Below are positions 35,182 through 47,947 of a stretch of DNA of 64,000 nucleotides, piece by piece. Location: the NCBI GenBank assembly GCA_905183005.1, contig CAJJDO010000089.1:204657-268656 (forward strand), written 5' to 3'. Position 1 is the first letter of the stretch. The number at the start of each line of letters is the position of its first letter. Under the pieces are notes generated by a model. That model did not search any database, had not been told where the DNA came from, and saw only the letters and a list, made by a program, of their open reading frames with translations. Position numbers and translations under genes: made by a program. The DNA comes from Paramecium pentaurelia. Its lineage: Eukaryota > Ciliophora > Oligohymenophorea > Peniculida > Parameciidae.

Positions 35182-37122
35182 TCAATCGACTTGGTCTACT
35201 GTTGGTTTGAATTCTGATCCAGCTCCTCTATTCATATTAGGCATTGATGCTCCAGCTCCAGCAGCAGCTCCAGTTTAGGCATATACTCTTTACATAATAG
35301 GATGGAATTTAGATTCAAGTTCTTTTAATTTGTCTTTATAAACATCAGCTTCTTCATTTTAATGTGAATCCAACCATTTTTAAGTTTATTCAACTAAATC
35401 TGATAATTGTCTCTTTTCATCAGAAGTGAATTTATCCTTAAATTATTCATCATTCATAGTATTCTTCATATGATAAGCAGTTGACTCTAAATTATTTTTG
35501 GCTTCAATTCTTAATTTAATTTTTTCATCATCAGCTTTATACTTTTCAGCTTCATTAACTAGTCTATCTATATCTTATTTAGATAATCTTCCCTTATCAT
35601 TTGTAATAGTGATCTTATTATTTTTCTTTGAAGCCTTATCTTCAGCAAGAATGTTCATGATACCATTTTCATCAATATCAAATGTGACTTCAATTTAAGG
35701 AACACCTCTAGGAGCAGGAGCAATACCATCTAATTAGAATTATCCTAATTTATGACAATCTTTAGTCATTTATCTTTCACCTTCAAATACTTAAATTAAG
35801 ACTCCTGGTTAATTATCAGCATAAGTTGTAAATACTTAACTCTTTTTAGTAGGAATTGTAGTATTTCTTGGAATCAATACACTCATAACACCTCCTGCTG
35901 TTTCAATACCCAAAGATAATGGTGTTACATCCAATAATACTAAGTTTTCACATTTTTATGATCCAGTTCCAGTTAATATTGCTGCTTATACTGCTGCTCC
36001 ATATGCAACTGCTTCATCTGGATTAATTGATTTATTCAACTCTTTTCCATTAAAATAATCCTTTAATAATTCTTAAACTTTAGGAATTCTTGTTGATCCT
36101 CCTACTAATACTACTTCATGGATTTAACTCTTTGACATACCACTATCCTTAAGAACTTATTCAACTGGTGGAATACATTTCTTAAATTGATCTAAACATA
36201 ATTCTTCAAATTTAGCTCTTGTGATTGAACAATTAAAATCTTCATTTTCAGCCAAAGCATCTAATTCAATTGTAGTTTAATTGGCAGATGATAATATTCT
36301 CTTAGCTCTTTCACATTAAGTTCTTAATCTTCTCAAAGCTCTAGCATTAGATCTTAAATCGATTCCCTTTTTCTTCTAGAATTCTGCACAACAATACTCA
36401 ACCAAACGATTATCAAAATCTTCTCCTCCTAAATGAGTATCACCAGAAGTAGCTTTAACTTCAAATATTCCTTCATCAATTGTTAATAAACTAACATCAA
36501 ATGTACCACCACCAAGATCAAATATTAAAACATTCTTTTCTCCTTTTGTTTTCTAATCTAATCCATAAGCTATTGAAGCTGCTGTTGGTTCATTTATTAT
36601 TCTAAGTACATTTAATCCACAAATCAAACCAGCATCTTTAGTTGCTTATCTTTATGAATCATTGAAATATGCTGGTACTGTAATAACTGCATTCTTAACT
36701 TATTTTCCAAGATATGCTTCTGCTATCTCCTTCATTTTTGTTAAAACCATTGATGAAATTTCTTCTGGATGGAATTTCTTAGTTTCTCCCTTGAATTTAA
36801 CAACTATCAATGGTTTATCATCAGCACCTGCTTCTACCTTAAATGGCCATAATTTAATATCCTTCTAAACTGTTGGATCATTGAATTTTCTTCCAATAAG
36901 TCTCTTAGCATCAAAAACTGTATTTTAAGGATTTCTAGCAACTTAATTCTTTGCAGCATCTCCTATTAATCTTTCATTCTCTGTAAAGGCTACATATGAA
37001 GGAGTTGTTCTATTTCCTTAATCATTAGCTATGATTTCAACTTTATCATTTATAAATACACCTACACATGAATATGTAGTTCCTAAATCTATTCCTATTG
37101 CTGTTTCGTTTGATTTTGACAT
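35182..37122 (-). CDS. HSP70: Cytosolic heat shock protein 70
   Basis: A complete 646-residue HSP70 chaperone without introns. ATPase domain: AIGIDLGTTYSCVGVF, VIITVPAYFND-like segment, EPTAASIAYGLD, IFDLGGGTFDVSLL and VLVGGSTRIPKV; then the substrate-binding domain with LLLDVTPLSLGIETAGGVM and a helical lid. The C-terminus has a short Gly/Ala/Met-rich linker and ends EFKPTVDQVD, so it is cytosolic or nuclear, but the usual EEVD for TPR co-chaperones is changed to DQVD. Heat shock elements lie upstream (seen complete at 38814-38854, beyond the second repeat copy), which predicts heat induction through HSF. Confidence 0.97.
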
Positions 37123-37168
37123 TATTTTTAAAAGCTTACTTGTTTTTTATTAATTAAATCAATGATTC
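35563..37168. repeat. Direct repeat 2, first copy (probable assembly overlap)
   Basis: A 1606 bp segment covering the 5' three quarters of the HSP70 gene plus 46 bp upstream. It recurs, apparently without change, at 37170-38775 after a single N. Perfect identity including the non-coding flank argues for an assembly overlap. Confidence 0.9.
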
Positions 37169-37169
37169 N
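37169..37169. other. Single-N contig junction 2
   Basis: One undetermined base between the two copies of the HSP70-containing segment. Confidence 0.9.
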
Positions 37170-38775
37170 TCTATCTATATCTTATTTAGATAATCTTCCC
37201 TTATCATTTGTAATAGTGATCTTATTATTTTTCTTTGAAGCCTTATCTTCAGCAAGAATGTTCATGATACCATTTTCATCAATATCAAATGTGACTTCAA
37301 TTTAAGGAACACCTCTAGGAGCAGGAGCAATACCATCTAATTAGAATTATCCTAATTTATGACAATCTTTAGTCATTTATCTTTCACCTTCAAATACTTA
37401 AATTAAGACTCCTGGTTAATTATCAGCATAAGTTGTAAATACTTAACTCTTTTTAGTAGGAATTGTAGTATTTCTTGGAATCAATACACTCATAACACCT
37501 CCTGCTGTTTCAATACCCAAAGATAATGGTGTTACATCCAATAATACTAAGTTTTCACATTTTTATGATCCAGTTCCAGTTAATATTGCTGCTTATACTG
37601 CTGCTCCATATGCAACTGCTTCATCTGGATTAATTGATTTATTCAACTCTTTTCCATTAAAATAATCCTTTAATAATTCTTAAACTTTAGGAATTCTTGT
37701 TGATCCTCCTACTAATACTACTTCATGGATTTAACTCTTTGACATACCACTATCCTTAAGAACTTATTCAACTGGTGGAATACATTTCTTAAATTGATCT
37801 AAACATAATTCTTCAAATTTAGCTCTTGTGATTGAACAATTAAAATCTTCATTTTCAGCCAAAGCATCTAATTCAATTGTAGTTTAATTGGCAGATGATA
37901 ATATTCTCTTAGCTCTTTCACATTAAGTTCTTAATCTTCTCAAAGCTCTAGCATTAGATCTTAAATCGATTCCCTTTTTCTTCTAGAATTCTGCACAACA
38001 ATACTCAACCAAACGATTATCAAAATCTTCTCCTCCTAAATGAGTATCACCAGAAGTAGCTTTAACTTCAAATATTCCTTCATCAATTGTTAATAAACTA
38101 ACATCAAATGTACCACCACCAAGATCAAATATTAAAACATTCTTTTCTCCTTTTGTTTTCTAATCTAATCCATAAGCTATTGAAGCTGCTGTTGGTTCAT
38201 TTATTATTCTAAGTACATTTAATCCACAAATCAAACCAGCATCTTTAGTTGCTTATCTTTATGAATCATTGAAATATGCTGGTACTGTAATAACTGCATT
38301 CTTAACTTATTTTCCAAGATATGCTTCTGCTATCTCCTTCATTTTTGTTAAAACCATTGATGAAATTTCTTCTGGATGGAATTTCTTAGTTTCTCCCTTG
38401 AATTTAACAACTATCAATGGTTTATCATCAGCACCTGCTTCTACCTTAAATGGCCATAATTTAATATCCTTCTAAACTGTTGGATCATTGAATTTTCTTC
38501 CAATAAGTCTCTTAGCATCAAAAACTGTATTTTAAGGATTTCTAGCAACTTAATTCTTTGCAGCATCTCCTATTAATCTTTCATTCTCTGTAAAGGCTAC
38601 ATATGAAGGAGTTGTTCTATTTCCTTAATCATTAGCTATGATTTCAACTTTATCATTTATAAATACACCTACACATGAATATGTAGTTCCTAAATCTATT
38701 CCTATTGCTGTTTCGTTTGATTTTGACATTATTTTTAAAAGCTTACTTGTTTTTTATTAATTAAATCAATGATTC
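37170..38775. repeat. Direct repeat 2, second copy with truncated HSP70 (artifact)
   Basis: Second copy of 35563-37168 (offset 1607). It contains the HSP70 start (ATG 38727-38729, minus strand) and about 520 codons, cut off at the N. It should not be annotated as a second HSP70 gene. It is the copy that is contiguous with the true upstream promoter. Confidence 0.9.
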
Positions 38776-38813
38776 TACTCTATCATTCGTTTTAAAGGAC
38801 CTAACTCTAAAAA

Positions 38814-38854
38814 TTCTAGAATTTATTAATTCTCGAAAACAGAATTTTCCAGAA
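38814..38854 (-). promoter_or_regulatory. Heat shock element array upstream of HSP70
   Basis: Within 41 bp are TTCTAGAA (38814-38821), TTCTCGAA (38830-38837) and GAATTTTCCAGAA (38842-38854), that is seven perfect nGAAn/nTTCn pentamer cores, several in the strict alternating spacing bound by HSF trimers. The array lies 85-125 bp upstream of the HSP70 ATG (38729). SEC63 on the other side starts 343 bp away. Confidence 0.88.
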
Positions 38855-39197
38855 TTAAGAAAAATTTATTTTTCTATTAATTAATTTTAATTATTATTTA
38901 TTTTAATTAAATAGTATTATATTGTATATTTTAAGAAGTTTATTAAAATTTTCAATATGAAATAGTTAAATAGAATTTATATAATATAAATTAATATATA
39001 TTAATACAAGATATATATATTTAAGATTCTAAAGATAATTAAATTTATCACTTATTTATATTAAATATTCTATTCATTTGACTTATATCCTTTTGATTAA
39101 ATAGTATAAATAGACAATAATTTCAAAATAAATGATTCTTTATTAAATGTAATTATATATATATATAAATATTTTTTTATTATTATTAAATTTTTAT

Positions 39198-40621
39198 ATG
39201 AGTGATCAGGAATTCGATCCAAGTGATTTTGCCTTTCTTTATTTTGCAATTTCTATTATAATAGTTGCCATGTTACCATTAACTTATAGCTTAATCAAAC
39301 AACCTTTTCAATCCATAAAATTAAATCCTAAATACAAAAAAGCTCCAGCCACAGCAAAAAAGGCTATTGAAATTGATATCCAAAGGAATTTATTCTATAA
39401 GAAAAAAGGATTCTATTGGAAATTGTTCTTTTGGATCTTATTAGTGATGATCTTCATAAACACGTATTAATAATTACCTGATCCATAATTAATGAAAGGA
39501 TTTGATCCTTATGAAGTATTGGGTGTTAAATCATATACACCTATTGATTAAATTAAAAAAGCTTATAGATAATTAGCAAGAGAATATCATCCAGATAAAC
39601 ATCCTGATGAAACTCAAAAATACTCAAAATTATTTGATACAATCACAAAAGCTTATTAATGTCTTACAGATCCAAGAAAGATAGCTAATTGTAAAAAATA
39701 TGGTAATCCTGATGGTTTTACAGGATTTTAAATTGGAATTGCCTTACCTGAATTTGCAGTATCAAAAGATAATCAAGGATTTTTATTAGCTGGTTTATTT
39801 TTCATCTTCATAATGATAATACTAATAACATTTTGTACAGCATTTTCAGGAATGGGTAAATTTGATGTAAATGGAATTTTGATGTCAAATAGAAAACATT
39901 TAGCTGAAAGAATAGCTGCAGGAAAAAATAAATCATTTGAAGAATGTTTAGAAACTATTTCATAATGTGAAGAGATTGATAATAAAGATTTTATAAATAC
40001 TATTCAATGTGAACATGCACCAGGAATTCTATATATGAGTATAGAGATATGTTTACAAATACTTACCCAATTATGGGCACATTATGAATTAAAGCAAATT
40101 AGAGATATTACTGATTAGATAATTGTTTAAATTGAATCTATACCTAAAATTATTCAAGTATTTATTATTTAATATATACATATTAGTATAATTCTAATTT
40201 AAATCATCCAGGAAAACCAAAATTAGATGCCAATTTAAAAACTTCAGAAGAAACTTTAACTGAAGATGATTATAGAAATACTGATTTGTTTGAAATTAAA
40301 TGTAATTTAAGTGGATTGATAGATTAATTTATTTAAAGTCAAACATTTCCTGTTTTGAAATAGAATTAATGGAATATTTTGTTGTTTTATAATAATATGA
40401 TTATTGGATCAAGATAAGTAAAAGAGGATTAAGAAAGTAAATCAGTTGTCTTTCGTATAATACCAGCTTAATTTGAATAGAAAAATATTACTGAATTTGA
40501 ATTTAGAGTAGTTGCCTATGCTGATAGTTATCAATTAAAATTAGAATAGAAAATTAATTTAAAATGTTCTTTATATTAAGAAGAATTCAAGAAGAAAAGT
40601 AATAAATAAAAAGATGAATGA
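39198..40621 (+). CDS. SEC63: SEC63-like J-domain translocation protein
   Basis: A 464-residue ER membrane protein of the Sec63 type, which recruits BiP to the Sec61 channel. Order: a first membrane segment (about 11-32), a second (about 73-92), a lumenal J domain (about 100-165) with FDPYEVLGV, AYRQLAREYHPDKHPDE (HPD motif intact) and AYQCLTDPRKI, a third membrane segment (about 193-220), then a Sec63/Brl-like cytosolic region. One intron, 40158-40186 (29 nt). The SIALPEF-like sequence before the third segment (IGIALPEF) is typical. It lacks the long acidic tail of animal and yeast Sec63, ending in a Lys-rich stretch. Confidence 0.92.
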
Positions 40622-40660
40622 TTTTTTATTATAATCAAATTTAATTAATAAGCAAATTTA

Positions 40661-41914
40661 TCATCTTTATTTAGACAAACTAAGTGTTTATATTTTTTTT
40701 TCTTATCTTTGTATTGTCTACTGTAAAATAACTTTATCCTCTCTTAAGTCTTAAACTTCTTTAGTTATTTTATCTAAATCCTAGTTTAATTATTTATTAG
40801 TTCTCTATAATGCTGATATTTATTCTGACATAGTTTTTTATCTCATTTAATTTAATTCTTTTTATCTTTCAACTTATTATTGTAATTTTTCAATTTAATG
40901 AATTAAATCTTATTCTCTCATTTATAGAGCTTCTTTGTTAGTAGAAGTTGCTTAAAATTTTTGTTTAATATTTTAATTTTCATTTGATAAATTATCAACT
41001 TTAGTCTATAATTCTTCACAAGTTTAGGTATTAATTTCAGATTCAATTCTATTTATTAAATTAATAGATATACTTAAGTAAATCTAGATCAATATCTTTT
41101 TTAGAGATAATCAATTTTTATAAAATATCTTTAACTTCTATTTTATTATTTACCTTATTAGATAATTCTTCATATACAGATTCACAAAGTTTAATTATTT
41201 TTGAAATTTACATTTGATAAAGCTTTTCTTATTATGCTATTTTTAATGTAAGTTCTTTATTTTCTAATTTAGCAATATCAGCTATTTATTGTATTTCTTA
41301 TAATTAATTTTGATAATCTTGATCTTTATTTTTATTTGATATCTACAATTAATAATTAAGATCTTCTATAGTTTAATAGAGTTATTAGTTGTTATATTTT
41401 AATTAATCATCTTCTGTCATTTATTTATATTTATTGAGTTAATTTTCTAATTCTTAGATATAAACTAATTGTCTTGTAATTTCTTCACAATTAGATTCTC
41501 TAACTATTTTATGTTCTTCTAAAGCATTAGACAATTTAATTATATCATTTTATAATTATGCTACTGTTCTTTCATGTTTTTTGAATTCATCTCTTTTAAA
41601 TCCTTTTTAAAATAATGTTATTGTTTCATTATTCATACTTTAATCTTTTTTTAAGTTTTCATTCTAATGTTTTAACTATAATAATATGATTTAATATTTA
41701 CATGTGAGTGTTATTATTCTAGACCTCTAAATTTTAATCTATATTTTTTGAATTCTTCTGCTTAATCATGAACTTTTTAATTCAATTCATCTATACGATT
41801 CAACATAGAATTCTTTTCTTATTTTAAAATGTGAATCTTCTTTTTCTTATGAGCCAATTATGCTTATAATTCTGTAATACTTTGTTTACTATAAAAATCG
41901 CAATCTGTTAACAT
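40661..41914 (-). CDS. Long coiled-coil protein
   Basis: A 400-residue protein that is almost entirely coiled coil (Gln, Lys, Glu, Leu heptads), with introns 41676-41701 (26 nt) and 41049-41073 (25 nt). No globular domain, membrane segment or signal. It begins MLTDCDFYSKQ and ends in a basic Gln-rich segment. Its start lies 22 bp downstream of the stop of the preceding minus-strand gene. A cytoskeletal or basal-body role is only suggested by composition. The plus-strand SEC63 gene ends 39 bp away, convergent. Confidence 0.8.
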
Positions 41915-41936
41915 TTAAAATAAATTAAAATTTTTA

Positions 41937-43040
41937 TCATTCCTTCACTAATGTAATGGCATTGTAATCTCTTCCTCTCATTTCTTAATCCTTCAAATAT
42001 TAAGCTCTATAAGTATTCACCTTACGATCTTTATCTGTCTTTCCAAATATCCTATTTTATGTATCTATATTTTAATTGGCTGCTTTTTTCTTCATCCATT
42101 CTTTATGCATCTCAAAATTCTAAGATGGAAATTATCCTGAATGCAATAAAGGATCTTCTGGATTTGGTCTATTTTGTATATGTCTAACATTGTCAAACTC
42201 AATTGATGGATTACTACAATTAAATCTCTCAAGTGCTACATGTGTAATATTACTATTTTACACTTAAATCTCTTAAAATGTTGATTAGACTTATGTTCCT
42301 CTTATTTTTTTAGTTTTTCATGTTCCTCTTTATATAATTCTGTTTATTCATTTGTTGGATTATCCAAAGCAAATAAACCTGATTTGAAACCTAATTTTGC
42401 TTTCTTATAAGCTTTATTCACATCCTAAAATTAAGATCTCCATTAATGATATTTGACTTAATTTTATTTAGCTTCTTATAAATCCTTACGATATTCTTCA
42501 GGTCTTTTGAGTTATGGTTAAGTTTAATAATTAATTTTGGTTTCATCAAATTGTTTTTCTGGAATTTACAATAGTTTATTTTTTAAGAATGATTAACTAG
42601 TTGATTAAAGGGGATGCTAAGTAATCAAATGATTAATAGGATGTTAATGTAGATAATCTATATTATCTTCAATCAATCTAGGTTATAAACTTCGAAAATA
42701 ATAGCTTTAATTTTTTATAGTCATACTTTATTGAGTATCTCCTGATTTCATAGTTCTAGCACCTAATTATGCAAATTGACTATGTTACAAGAACTTACCT
42801 AGATGTTATGCATCCCAGGTATTTCCTAACATTTTAATAGATCCATCTAATGCTGATGAAGTTTGCCTTAATTAAGTTTCACAATATTTACGATTGTTTT
42901 GTTTAAGCTTGAATAGTGCTATTCATGAAATTGGGTAAGATATTTTAAGTATTTACACATGAATCATCTTCTCTTCTTATAAATTCTCTAAAATTGTCTT
43001 TCCCAACATCTGGTACTCTTTCCTTTTATCTAAATAACAT
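41937..43040 (-). CDS. Unknown protein, possibly ciliary or cytoskeletal
   Basis: A predicted 346-residue protein. Introns: 42867-42891 (25 nt, clear) and a less certain 38-nt one near 42261-42298 that begins GTCTAA and is needed to enter the C-terminal frame. The protein is basic and Gln-rich, with recurring Tyr/Trp/Asn segments (WRSQFQDVNKAYKKAKLGFK, EMHKEWMKKKAANQ, TYRAQYLKDQEMRGRDYNAI). Short conserved-looking blocks with no enzyme motif resemble proteins of ciliary microtubules in style, but I cannot name it. Stop TGA 41937-41939, only 22 bp before the next start. Confidence 0.65.
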
Positions 43041-43914
43041 ATATTTTTTATAATATAATAAAAAATATTAACTCATTTCTTTATAATTAGACAATATTTG
43101 TTATTGATATTTCAATATTCTTTAGCAAATTCATAAAATATCACTTTCATATATATAATTTTGTAAATGTTTGATATTCATTAAAATTCCATTTATTCTT
43201 AATCTACTAATATAATTGGCATTAATTATTGAAGTGGTTGGTTTTGTAGTTTATAAGTTCACTCAAAAATTTAACTATACAAAAATGAGTTGCATCTTTG
43301 TTTATTTACTAATTATTATACTTATAAAATATATTATTAATCTTACACTCTAATTATTATTAATTTCATTTCATAAATATAAAAAATTTTCATCTACAAA
43401 ACCTTTAACAATTTGATTTTATATTATTTGAATTCAATAGGTTTGATGATACAATTATAAGATGAAATTGATTTACTTTTAGATTTTGATGATTATATTT
43501 TGATGGAATAGAGTATTTATACAATTTTTAATTATATCTAAATAGATTTAAATATTTTCTCCATATGTAATTATAATTTTCATATTACCTATACCATTTT
43601 GCAATAATTTCAAATAACATTTCTAACAATCAAAAGTATTTCATTTATTTAATACTTCCCTTATAATACTATATTATTAAAATATATTCTAATTGATATT
43701 ATTTTATAAAACAAAGGGAATATATCAATATATATATTCATTTGTAAAATTCAATTGTTGTTTAATTAAATATAATAAGATTTTAGTTATCATACTTGTT
43801 TGATCAAAAATAAAAATTAAATTATATTATAATTTTTTATTATACTCTAGTATTATCACTCCAGTGATTTCTTATTGAAAAAATTCATAACAATTTATTT
43901 TTAAATTACTTTTA
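43041..43914. other. Intergenic region with one weak open frame
   Basis: About 870 bp. A plus-strand frame from about 43444 begins in a protein-like way (MIQLQDEIDLLLDFDDYIL) and stays open for about 195 codons into the next gene in another frame, then decays into AT-rich sequence. It may be a remnant or small gene with unresolved introns, but I do not call it. Confidence 0.35.
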
Positions 43915-45873
43915 ATGCAATAATCAGCAAATACTAGATAGATATTAGATTTAGATTTTTAAAAAGAACTTTATTAAGAAGACCTAAAGAAACTTGTGTC
44001 GAATATACAAGATAAGCAAAAATCATATAATGACATAAGATTTTAGTAAAATGAACTTATACAAAAAATCATAAGAATATGTTATTAAAAATATGAGGAT
44101 GATATAATTAAAAAGAGAATTGAGTTATAAGAGCTAAAATAAAAGTCTGAAGAGTAAAAGACTATATAAGATGAAGAATATAGTAATTTAGAAATGGAAC
44201 TTAAAAACAAAATAGTAAATGTATTCATACGTTTTCAAAAGTATTATGAAAAAATAGCATAAGAAAAAAGTAAATTAGAAGAGTTTATTGTAGGAAATTT
44301 AATTGATAATGAATATACTTTAATATTATAAAGTGTTCATTAATCATTATCTGATTTTGAATTGGCTAAAGAAAATGAATGTATTAATTAATAAACATTT
44401 TTATCTTTGAAATCTCCAAATGTTCACACTAAATAGCATTAAAAATTATCTCATTTAAATTCATATGTAAACACACTTATTTCTAAAATTGAAAATGCTG
44501 ATTAATAAGTTTTAAATAATTAATCTGATAATAACTAAGTCTAAATTATTTTATCATAAAAACTCACCTCTCTTAAACAATAAATTAGATAACTATTATA
44601 ATTTAATCATGATAGTGTATAAGAAGTATTTGATCTCTAATCAGACTTTCTAACAAATCAAAGAAATCTTAAAAATAATAGATAAAACATATAAAATGCC
44701 TTTTCTAAAAATGAAGAATAGATATGTGCAGAAATACTTTAATTAGAATAACAAAAAAGCGACATGGATAAAAGTTATAAATCTTATACCTAAATTATAT
44801 TATAAGGAAATAGTTAAAGAAAAGATTTTGAAGAAAATGTATTCAGATTAATTTCATTATCTAATTCATTAATTTAATCATTAAATAATAGTATTGAATA
44901 ATTTCGATCATAATTAGAAGCATATTCTTTAACTCCAGATACAAAAACACCATCAACTACTTCAAATAAAAAACTTAATATTTTAAATCCTTATAAAAAA
45001 AATACAAATGATAAAATTTAGACAGAACCTTCTAATTATAATTTATAAAAATCTATATACTTTAGAAGAAAACCATAAGTTGAAAAATTAGGATCAATTA
45101 AAACTGATGAGAATAATGTTACATCATTCTAATCTACTTTTAAATAAACTTCTCAATCCCCAAATTTTAGAAATTAAATTTTACCAGAAAAATAAACTGC
45201 TTTGCCTTTAAAATGTACTTGTCCACCTGAATGTTAATGTTAATAATATATTTAAGAATAGATACATTCATGTAATAATTAATTATATATCAACTAAAAA
45301 GGAATCATTTTATGTTAGGTATGTTAAATTTCTTTTTAAATAAATGAACATTAATTTTATTGTTAATTTAATAAGACTAAAAATAAATTCAAATAATTTT
45401 AAGATTTTATTAATAGTTTTTGGAAATATATAATAAGTTTAACATTGAATTAATAAATTGTAGATTTTTGGATTGGTTTAATTATTAATTGTAAATCATA
45501 ATGGTAAAATGGATCACCTAGATTACCTTCTATAAAATAAGATGAAATTATTATTAATTTCTTATCTAATTGCCCAAATCAAAGTTATTGCAATCATAAA
45601 AATCTTCTTCCTTAAATACATTCTACTTGTAATATTCCATTATAATTATCAAATTATGGAGATGTAATTTGTAAAAAATGTCAGTATTCTATGTTTATTT
45701 AATATCATTTAATTTAATGTCCTGAAAATAATTAATTTTATGCATTTTAAAGTGTTGAAGAATTCATTTTATCAATAGATCCATATATAAAATAATTGAT
45801 GAGATAAGAAAAAAATGATTGCAATTAATTTTTATAATCATTGATTATTAATTTGAATAAAAAATGGAAATGA
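43915..45873 (+). CDS. Coiled-coil protein with Cys-rich C-terminal module (paralog 1)
   Basis: A 652-residue intronless protein. The N-terminal 440 residues are Gln/Asn/Lys-rich with coiled coils and Ser/Thr-rich stretches. The C-terminal 200 residues form a Cys/His-rich module: ALPLKCTCPPECQCQQ, then HSCNNQLYINQKGIILCQVC, a Trp-containing part (IVDFWIGL), NCPNQSYCNHKN, and VICKKCQYSMFIQYHLIQCP, ending NKKWK. The spacing of CxC and CxxC pairs suggests zinc binding. The next gene encodes a clear paralog with the same order of motifs. I do not recognise the family. Only 46 bp separate the two genes. Confidence 0.85.
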
Positions 45874-45919
45874 TTTATTTTATAAATAATGTTTATCACA
45901 TAAAATTAAAAAATTAAAA

Positions 45920-47899
45920 ATGTATTCAAAGAACTTAATTGATTCTGATTTTCAATCTAATGTTATAAATTAAGAATTGAAACCATTTGTATAGAAAATC
46001 TAAGATAGATAAAAAAGAATATATGAGTTATCAAAACAACTAGAAGAAAATATTTAGAAATCATTATCAATAAATTCCATTATTTTTGAAAGAGAATTGA
46101 GAAATAAACAAAAAGAAATGAGAAAAATTAAATTGGAAAATGAAAAAAGAGTGACTAAAATTAAAAAAGAATATGATCTTAGTGAAAATTCAAACCTATC
46201 AAAACTATTACAAAAATAATAAGAATATATTTCAAATTATGAATAATTATATTAAGAAGAGATTCATTTTATTAAATTTATAGATTAATAAACTAAAAAT
46301 AGTAGTTACTATACAGTTATACATTCTATATTAAATGATAGTTTAATATTTTCTGGATAAAAATTAGATAATTCAAGTGTTTTAGAATATTTAACAGGAT
46401 AGAATAAACATAAAATTCCAAATTTTCATAGTTCTATTAAATAAATCATTTAATAATTATAAAATATTGAAGAAAATTTATAGGTAATACTTAATTCTAA
46501 TAATCATGATTCTCAATTATTGTTACTATAATAATCATTATCAAATTTTATTAATATTCTTAAAACTACTTAAACTCAAATAGATGAACTATTATTGGAA
46601 ATGGAATTAATCTAAAAAGAAATATAAGATTCAGATAAAATTAGAAAAAATAATATTATATTAATATAATCAATAATTAAAGAAAATTAAGATTAAAAAG
46701 AATTAGAAATTTAAGAATATATCAAAATGAATGATAATTTGATAAAGCAACTTTTCTCTTCTATTGAAATAAATAGAAAGTATTCAATATTTTAATAATA
46801 ATCAAATGAAGATCTCTAAAAATTATCTTAATTATCAGAAATTCAATTATAAAATAAATTCTAAGTAGAAAATAAAAAATAAAATAAATAAGGCTTTGTT
46901 TAATTAAAAAAAGTGCCAACCGTACTTTTATCAAGAACAAGAATTTACTCTGATCATAAAAAAGATCTCAATGATATATTAAATTTATCAAATGATTAAT
47001 CTTTAGAGATGGCAGGTAGAAGAGATATAATGGCAAAAGAGTCATCATTTCTTTATTAATCTTAATAAACTATAAATACTGAAAAAGTAATAGTTAATTC
47101 AGTTTTATCAAAATAATTTTCACAGATTTATACATAAAGTCCGAATAGTACAAAATATATTGAAAAGAAGTCTCATTATATTCCTCATAATACTACTTAT
47201 AAAACTATTGCACATTCTGATAAAAAAACAGCATTACCTTTGAAATGTGCTTGTCCTCCATAATGTTTATGTTCTGCATAAACTATTATGTAGATTCATC
47301 AATGTAATTGTTAACTTTATATCAATTCAAGAGGTTATATTATGTGTTAATAATGTTAATTTTCATAATAAATTTAAGATTATGGATTCTATTGTCCTTA
47401 AAATAGGTAGAAAAATAAATTTAAAAATTATTAAGATTTTTTTATTTCATTTTGGTCACATCTTACAACTTTAACAGTTAATGAACAAATTGTTGAATTT
47501 TGGGAAAATTTATAAGTAAATTGTTAACAATAATGGATTTAATATAAATAAATAGATTTTAATGATTTAACAGATGAAGTCAGTTTTATGAATTTTATTG
47601 CATATTGTCCTTTAAATAGTAAATGCTATCACAAAACTAGTTAACAATAAATTCATTTTTGTTAAAGTCCATTAATTATTAGTTCATTAGGAGAATTAGT
47701 TTGTAAGAAATGTAATTTTTTTGGAAGTCTTTAATTTCATTTTATATAATGTCCAGAATAAAAGGAATTCTATTTTTATCAGAATGTAGATTTATTTCTC
47801 AATTCAATTGATCTAAATCATTCAAACTTTGAATCTGAAAAACAAAATTAAGAATTTTTGTAAAAACTAAGAAAAAATTTAATAAAGAAATGGAAATGA
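45920..47899 (+). CDS. Coiled-coil protein with Cys-rich C-terminal module (paralog 2)
   Basis: A 659-residue intronless paralog of the preceding gene in tandem. Coiled coils dominate the first 430 residues. The C-terminal module repeats the same landmarks: ALPLKCACPPQCLC, IHQCNCQLYINSRGYIMCQQ, CPLNSKCYHKT and LVCKKCNFFGSLQFHFIQCP, ending in KKWK. Conservation is concentrated in this module, so it is the functional core, probably a zinc-binding protein interaction unit. Neither copy has introns although nearly all neighbours do. Function unknown. The unrelated UBC7-type gene ends 48 bp away, convergent. Confidence 0.85.
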
Positions 47900-47947
47900 T
47901 ATTAATTGCTATTTCTTATTCATTTTTTTTAATAAATATATAAGCAG

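Noticed and set aside
35498..38475. Plus-strand frames of 60-70 codons, one occurring twice at 36662 and 38269
   Set aside because: They are antisense to HSP70; the repeat copy simply reflects the duplicated contig overlap.
37170..38729. Second HSP70 gene
   Set aside because: Truncated exactly at a single N and apparently identical, flank included, to the first copy; treated as an assembly overlap.
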